Shown piece by piece: positions 59,653 to 64,000 of a DNA stretch of 64,000 bases. The stretch is from assembly GCA_963734025.1 (NCBI GenBank), contig CAVTFR010000020.1, positions 1-64,000 of the forward strand. The letters run 5' to 3'. The DNA is from JACVRW01 sp963734025. GTDB lineage: Bacteria; Actinomycetota; Thermoleophilia; Solirubrobacterales; Thermoleophilaceae. The notes beneath the pieces were generated by a model. That model saw only the letters and a list, made by a program, of their open reading frames with translations. It had not been told where the DNA came from and did no database searches. The first letter of the stretch is position 1. The number at the start of each line of letters is the position of its first letter. The position numbers were made by a program, and so were the translations under genes.

Positions 59653-61715
59653 GCATTCCCTCCTCGTGGTTGTCCTTGTCGTCTAAGAAGCGTCCAACCG
59701 CCTCCGGGGCCGCGGCCTGAGCGACGCAGCGCGGCAGCCCGCTGGCCCTGCGTCACGCGGTCGAGTGCGATCCCGAGCGCCAGGATCGCGAGCGATGCGA
59801 CCACTCCCTCGCCGAACTCGTTGCGCTGCAGGCCGCGGGCGATCATGTCGCCGAGCGCGCCCGAGCCGACGAGCCCGCCGATCACGACGACGGCGAGCAC
59901 CAGGATGATCGCCTGGTTGACGCCGAGCATGATCGAGTCGCGCGCGAGCGGCAGCTTCACCTTGGCCAGCACCTGCGCCCGTGAGGCCCCGAATGACGAG
60001 GCCGCCTCGACGGCCGCGGGCGGAACGCCCCGCAGGCCGTTCGTGACGAGCCGGATCACGACCGGTATCGCATACAGCACCGACGCGACGATGCCGGGGA
60101 TCCGCGACACCGGCATCAGATAGATGAACGGAATGATGTAGACGAGCTGCGGGAGCGTCTGCAGCGTGTCGAGCAGCGGCCGCAGCAGGCGCTCGACGCG
60201 CGGGCTCTCAGCCGCCCAGACTCCGATCGCGATCCCGAATGCGACGGCGAGCGCGGTCGCCACGAGCACCTGGGAGAGGGTGTCCATCGCGGGGTCCCAG
60301 ACGCCCATGACCCCGATGACGGCGAGCATCACGAACGCCGTGATCGCCGGGCGCAGGCCGCTGATCACGAGGGCTATAGCGGTGAGCCCGCCGAGCATGA
60401 TGAACCAGGGCGTCTCGACGAGCACCTTCCGCAGCGGCTCGAGCATGTACTCGAGCAGGAAGTTCCCGATCGGCTCGGTGATCCCGAACACGAACGAGGT
60501 CGGGTCCTGCACGTAGTCGAGCACGTCCTGGATCCAACCCAGCAGCGTGTCCTCGATCGTTGCCGTGTAGACGGTGCTGGCCGTCTCGAACTCGTCCGGG
60601 TAGATGCTGTCGGCGCCGAGCGCGCGGGCAACGAGCACGATCGCGGCGATTGCTGCGAAGGTGGCGATCGTCATCAGGCGGAGCCGCTTGCGGCCCTCTT
60701 CGGTCAGGTGCCGGCGTGCGGGGTCGGTGCGGTCCGCGATCGCGGAGGTTGCGCGGTCGAGGGCAATCGCCATGATCACGATCGCGATGCCGGCGAGGAT
60801 CGCGAGCGCGGCGTTCGAGTAGAGCCCGTTCGTCACGACGTCGCCGAGCCCGCGGCCGCCGATGAGGCCCGCGATCACGACGAGCGAGAGCGCGAACATG
60901 ATCGTCTGGTTGAGGGCGAGGAGCAGCTGCCGGCGCGCCAGCGGGAGCTGCACCTTGAAGAGCGTCTGCGCGCGCGTCGAGCCAAAGGCGCTCGCGGCTT
61001 CGACGGCGTCCGCCGTGACACCGCGGATGCCGAGCGCGGTGATGCGCACGGCGGGCGGAATCGCGTAGATCATCGTGCAGATCACGGCCGCCGCCGGCCC
61101 CACCGAGAACAGGATCACGATCGGCATCAGGTATGCGAAGGCGGGCACGATCTGCATCGCGTCGAGAGCGGGGGTGAGTCCTCGGTAGAAGCGGTCGGAG
61201 CGCCCGGCCGCGATCCCGATCGGAACACCCACCGCCAGCGAGAGCAGCACGGCGGCCGACATCAGGGCGAGCGTCTGGATGCTCTCCTCCCACAGCCCCA
61301 TGAGCGCGAACGAGACGAACGCGCCGAAGACGATCAGCGCCGCCCGCCAGCCGCCGAAGCGCAGCACGATGAGGACCGACGCGGCGATCGTGCCGACCCA
61401 GGTGAGCCACAGCAGCACGTTGTTGATGGCCGTCACGAGCCACTCGGCTAGCGCCCGGAAGCCGTCGAGGATCGCGAACACGATGTTCGGGTTCTCGGCC
61501 GTGCGCTGCTCGAGCAGCCAGGTCTGAGCGCTGTCGAGGCGCTCCGGGAGCTCCTGCCAGGTGAGCGACGCGGGCCAGGGGAACTCGCCGCTCAGCGCGG
61601 CGTAGCCCAGCAGGATCAGCGCAACGATCCCCGCCACCTGCACCGGCCGGCTGCGCCAGCGCGACGCCGGCGCGAAGGCCGCGGGGGCCGCGAGCCTGCC
61701 GCTAGCTACTGCCAC
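59649..61715 (-). CDS. proW: Fused double permease of a glycine-betaine-type ABC importer
   Basis: 688 residues from GTG 61715. Two complete BPD_transp_1 domains in one chain: first ~residues 95-310, second ~425-640, each with A-S-x-F-G-x-x-R-A-Q and P-L-A-R. ProW/OpuAB permeases are normally one domain each, acting as a dimer. Here the dimer is encoded as one polypeptide. ATPase gene overlap is 14 bases, binding-protein overlap 4. The open frame above 61715 is shadow of the ATPase. Confidence 0.85.
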   Translation of the reverse strand: MAVASGRLAAPAAFAPASRWRSRPVQVAGIVALILLGYAALSGEFPWPASLTWQELPERLDSAQTWLLEQRTAENPNIVFAILDGFRALAEWLVTAINNVLLWLTWVGTIAASVLIVLRFGGWRAALIVFGAFVSFALMGLWEESIQTLALMSAAVLLSLAVGVPIGIAAGRSDRFYRGLTPALDAMQIVPAFAYLMPIVILFSVGPAAAVICTMIYAIPPAVRITALGIRGVTADAVEAASAFGSTRAQTLFKVQLPLARRQLLLALNQTIMFALSLVVIAGLIGGRGLGDVVTNGLYSNAALAILAGIAIVIMAIALDRATSAIADRTDPARRHLTEEGRKRLRLMTIATFAAIAAIVLVARALGADSIYPDEFETASTVYTATIEDTLLGWIQDVLDYVQDPTSFVFGITEPIGNFLLEYMLEPLRKVLVETPWFIMLGGLTAIALVISGLRPAITAFVMLAVIGVMGVWDPAMDTLSQVLVATALAVAFGIAIGVWAAESPRVERLLRPLLDTLQTLPQLVYIIPFIYLMPVSRIPGIVASVLYAIPVVIRLVTNGLRGVPPAAVEAASSFGASRAQVLAKVKLPLARDSIMLGVNQAIILVLAVVVIGGLVGSGALGDMIARGLQRNEFGEGVVASLAILALGIALDRVTQGQRAAALRRSGRGPGGGWTLLRRQGQPRGGNA

Positions 61716-62808
61716 CCGATGCCTCGGCCCCACCCGCCATCGCGCCGAGCACCGCCTCGCGGTCCACGACTCCGACAACGCGCCCGTCCTCGATCGCGCG
61801 CACCGGGCGGTCCGTGGCGGCCACAATGGGGATGGCGTCCCTGACGGTGCTATGGACGTCGAGCTCCGGACCGCCCGAATCCTCGCCCGGGCGCGGCTCG
61901 CGCATGATCCAGCGCAGCGTGAGGACGTGCGTGCGCGGGATGTCGCGCGTGAAGTTCTCGACGTACTCGTCGGCGGGCGAGCCCACGAGCTCCTCCGGCG
62001 TGCCGAGCTGCACGATGCCGCCGTCACGCATGATCGCGATCCGGTCGCCGAGCCGCAGGGCCTCGGCCAGGTCGTGCGTGATGAACAGCATCGTCTTGCC
62101 GGTCTCCGCCTGCAGGCGGATCACCTCGTCCTGCATGTCGCGCCGGATCAGCGGGTCGAGCGCGCTGAAGGGCTCGTCGTAGAGCATGAGCGTCGGGTCG
62201 ACGGCGAAGGCACGGCCGAGCCCGACGCGCTGCTGCATGCCGCCCGAGAGCTGGTCGGGGAACTGGTTGGCGGCGTCCTCGAGGCCCACGAGCTCCAGCA
62301 CCTCCTGGGCGCGCGCCAGCCGCTTAGCCTTCGGCACGCCCTGGATCTCGAGGCCGAAGGCGACGTTGTCGATCACGCGGCGGTGGGCGAGCAGGCCGAA
62401 GTGCTGGAAGACCATCGCGACGGTGTGCCGGCGCAGCTCGCGCAGCTCGGCCCCGTCGGCCGCCATCACGTCCTGGCCGGTGATGCTGATCTTGCCGGCG
62501 CTCGGCTCGATCAGACGGATCAGCGTGCGGACGAGCGTCGACTTGCCCGAGCCGGACAGTCCCATGACCACGAAGACCTCGCCCGGCTGGATCTCGATCG
62601 ACACGTCGCGCACGGCGACGACGCAGCCGGTCTTCTGGCGGAGCTCCCGCGGCGGCAGATCGCAATCGGGCGTTCCGATCAGCCTGTCGGCATGGGGGCC
62701 GAACACCTTCCACACGCCTTCGGCGCGGACGACCGGCTCGCCGTTGTCGCTGCCGGCGGGGGGCCCCTCCACGGTGGGAGCGACGCTGCCGCTGCCCGTC
62801 TCCCTCAT
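61702..62808 (-). CDS. proV: Glycine betaine/proline ABC ATPase with C-terminal CBS-like region
   Basis: 368 residues. ABC domain: Walker A G-L-S-G-S-G-K-S-T near residue 67, signature L-S-G-G-M-Q-Q, Walker B L-M-L-Y-D-E-P, switch F-I-T-H-D. The D-Y-V-E-N-F-T-R-D-I-P segment and a ~90-residue CBS-like end are the OpuAA/ProV type, often the osmotic sensor. Imports quaternary amines. It is the first gene of the set; TATATC ahead suggests a short leader. Confidence 0.88.
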   Translation of the reverse strand: MRETGSGSVAPTVEGPPAGSDNGEPVVRAEGVWKVFGPHADRLIGTPDCDLPPRELRQKTGCVVAVRDVSIEIQPGEVFVVMGLSGSGKSTLVRTLIRLIEPSAGKISITGQDVMAADGAELRELRRHTVAMVFQHFGLLAHRRVIDNVAFGLEIQGVPKAKRLARAQEVLELVGLEDAANQFPDQLSGGMQQRVGLGRAFAVDPTLMLYDEPFSALDPLIRRDMQDEVIRLQAETGKTMLFITHDLAEALRLGDRIAIMRDGGIVQLGTPEELVGSPADEYVENFTRDIPRTHVLTLRWIMREPRPGEDSGGPELDVHSTVRDAIPIVAATDRPVRAIEDGRVVGVVDREAVLGAMAGGAEASGGSS

Positions 62809-62818
62809 CTGCGAGCGA

Positions 62819-62828
62819 TGATATATCA
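62819..62828 (-). promoter_or_regulatory. AT-rich palindrome and -10-like box ahead of proV
   Basis: TGATATATCA is a perfect 10-bp palindrome about 10 bases before the proV start. It includes TATATC as a -10 candidate on the minus strand, which would give a leader of only a few bases. No clear -35 is visible. Confidence 0.4.
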
Positions 62829-62836
62829 GGGTTCAG

Positions 62837-62883
62837 GCCGCCCGCCAGCGGCTTCGCCGTCGCCTAACACTGAGGCGGGCGGC
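62837..62883 (-). terminator. Terminator after the truncated aldehyde dehydrogenase
   Basis: GCCGCCCGCC (62837-62846) and GGCGGGCGGC (62874-62883) are perfect 10-bp arms. The loop contains CGGC/GCCG as an inner stem. It starts right after the dehydrogenase stop. Confidence 0.6.
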
Positions 62884-62889
62884 GCGTCG

Positions 62890-63513
62890 TCAGGTACGGA
62901 TGAGGACCGTCTGGAGCTCGGTGAGCGTGTCCATCGGATACGGCCCGCCGACCCGTCCGATGCCGCTCTCGGAGCGGGCTCGCCCGCCCCAGGGGAGGTG
63001 CGGCTCCCAGTAGTTCGTGGTCTCGTTGATGTTGACGAGGCCCATGTGGACCGAATCGGCGTAGCGCATCCCGGCGCCGAGGTCGGCGGTGAAGATCGCC
63101 GCCATCAGCCCGTAGGTCTGCACGTTCGTCTGCTCGATCGCATCCTCGAGCGACGAGATGCCCATGATCGGCGCGATCGGGCCGAACGTCTCTTGCGTGA
63201 CCGCGATCGAGTCGGCCGGGACCTCGTCCAGGACCGTCGGCTCCCAGTAGAGGCTGGTCGGGAAGCCGGAGGCCCGGGTGCCCCCGGTCACGACGCGCGC
63301 GCCGCGCTCGACCGCGTCGCCCACGTGCTCGTCCATCTTCAAGGCGCCGGCCTCGTTGTTGACGGGGCCCATCGTCGTCGAGTCGTCGAACGGGTCCCCG
63401 AGCCGGACCTCGCGCTCCACCTCGCCGGCCAGGAGCTCGACGAACTCCTCGCGCACCGCCTCGTGCACGAGCAGCCGCTCGGCCGCGGTGCCGCCGAACG
63501 ACCCGGCTCTTGA
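62890..63513 (-). pseudogene. Aldehyde dehydrogenase, C-terminal part only
   Basis: About 208 residues on the minus strand ending at 62890. The ALDH C-terminal half is recognised by T-A-A-E-R-L-L-V-H-E-A-V, E-T-F-G-P, V-N-I-N-E-T-T-N-Y and P-M-D-T-L-T-E. The part with the cofactor fold and catalytic Cys (normally G-Q-x-C-T) is absent; the sequence at that point is S-F-G-G-T. Homology stops near 63500-63515. It may have served an osmolyte (betaine aldehyde) or another semialdehyde. The break is at the chimeric junction. Confidence 0.75.
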
Positions 63514-63521
63514 ACCGTCCT

Positions 63522-63969
63522 CGACTTGCCGAAGAACTCGACCTGCCCGTGCTTATTCACACGGAGGGGAGTGCCATATTTGCCGGGCTTTGGCTGCCGC
63601 CGGCAACCCCGTGTTGCTGAGGATGTGCTCGTCCGCCACCCGAAACTCCAGCTTTTTGTCGAGAATGCGGGGTATCCCTATCGTGGCGAAATGATCGCGA
63701 TGATGTATCAGTACCCGCAGCTCCATGCCGAAATGTCGACCATGAGCTGGGTGATCCCGCGCCTTGCTTTCTACGACTATCTGGAGGCGTTCGTGCGAGC
63801 CGGTCTCGGCAAGCGGCTGATGTTCGGCTCGGATCAGATGCGCTGGCCGGAGAAGATCGGAGAAGGCATTGAAGCGATTGAACAGGCGCCATTCCTAACG
63901 GAGGAACAGAAGCGAGACATTCTCTATCACAACGCAGTTCGCTTTCTGCGTCTCACAGGATCTCCATAG
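63522..63969 (+). pseudogene. Amidohydrolase-family C-terminal fragment with frameshifts
   Basis: Three pieces in different frames: A-E-E-L-D-L-P-V-L-I-H-T at 63528-63560, A-L-A-A-A-G-N-P-V-L-L near 63587-63618, then E-D-V-L-V-R-H-P to the stop at 63969 with F-V-E-N-A-G-Y, F-G-S-D-Q and I-L-Y-H-N-A. Amidohydrolase-2 (PF04909-like) proteins are metal hydrolases or decarboxylases; the N-terminal metal sites are missing here. Base composition is lower in G+C than all neighbours. Truncated by the junction at ~63515. Confidence 0.65.
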
Positions 63970-64000
63970 CGCGGGTCTTGCGCCTCCGCTGGAACACTGC
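63970..64000. other. Window end, no gene seen
   Basis: The last 31 bases after the amidohydrolase stop show no recognisable element. Confidence 0.5.

Noticed and set aside
61716..62027. Upstream extension of the permease frame
   Set aside because: It overlaps the ATPase gene and carries Ser/Arg-rich sequence without membrane helices.

Overview
The window is a very high-G+C, gene-dense actinobacterial chromosome segment. Coding positions are almost always G or C at the third base, GTG and TTG starts are common, and ATGA/GTGA overlaps join many genes. The mix of families points to the class Thermoleophilia, probably Solirubrobacterales: a small exported RDV/RDL-repeat protein, a CBS-DRTGG family II pyrophosphatase, tandem EmrB-like exporters, an actinobacterial-type myo-inositol operon and an ECF41 sigma factor. 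This placement is inferred from remembered family distributions and was not tested by a search. No rRNA, tRNA, CRISPR array, transposase or phage gene is visible.

Layout. 0-8 kb: an acetyltransferase, two conserved unknowns, a TetR regulator divergent from an epoxide hydrolase, a secreted heparin-lyase-like protein, a short sigma-70 factor and a class III nucleotide cyclase. 8-18 kb: a DUF3224/MarR pair, the pyrophosphatase, a secreted propeller-like protein, a MarR regulator with two MFS exporters, and a frameshifted S15/CocE peptidase. 18-28 kb: small enzymes (flavin monooxygenase, two metallo-beta-lactamase-fold proteins, TAP-like hydrolase, ArsR/AHSA1 pair, esterase, glycosyltransferase, DUF2461), several with clear operators. 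27-35 kb: a secreted six-repeat helical protein divergent from an OmpR-type two-component system, then an EfeO/EfeU iron-uptake pair and a secreted trypsin-like protein. 35-48.7 kb: a LacI regulator divergent from an eleven-gene myo-inositol uptake and catabolism operon. 48.7-57.6 kb: an oxidoreductase/ECF41 pair with a textbook ECF41 promoter, HAD phosphatase, SGNH hydrolase, quinone reductase, two head-to-head sulfatase-fold genes and an asparaginase. 57.6-64 kb: a GFA protein, an HD-domain protein, a glycine-betaine-type ABC importer, and a broken junction between a truncated aldehyde dehydrogenase and a truncated amidohydrolase.

How the genes work together. The inositol operon encodes an ABC importer (binding protein, permease, ATPase), inositol dehydrogenase IolG and a second Gfo/Idh enzyme, IolE, IolD, IolB, IolC and the final semialdehyde dehydrogenase. 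Only the IolJ aldolase step is absent. Two near-identical palindromes in the intergenic region with the LacI gene are the likely operators. The OpuA/ProU-type importer suggests osmoprotectant uptake. EfeO/EfeU has TTAGG/CCTAA half-sites upstream, suggesting iron control.

Quality. Three conserved genes (S15 peptidase, HD protein, ProX-like binding protein) each carry an apparent single extra base that splits an otherwise intact protein. The last 0.5 kb has lower G+C, more apparent frameshifts and a head-to-head fusion of two gene bodies. Sequencing or assembly error is a serious explanation for these and should be excluded before calling pseudogenes. No wholly new multi-gene system can be proven. 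The best candidates for new biology are the six-repeat exported protein with its Pho-box-like 11-bp repeats, the DUF3224/Cys-tailed MarR pair, and the compact inositol operon with extra oxidoreductases and no aldolase.
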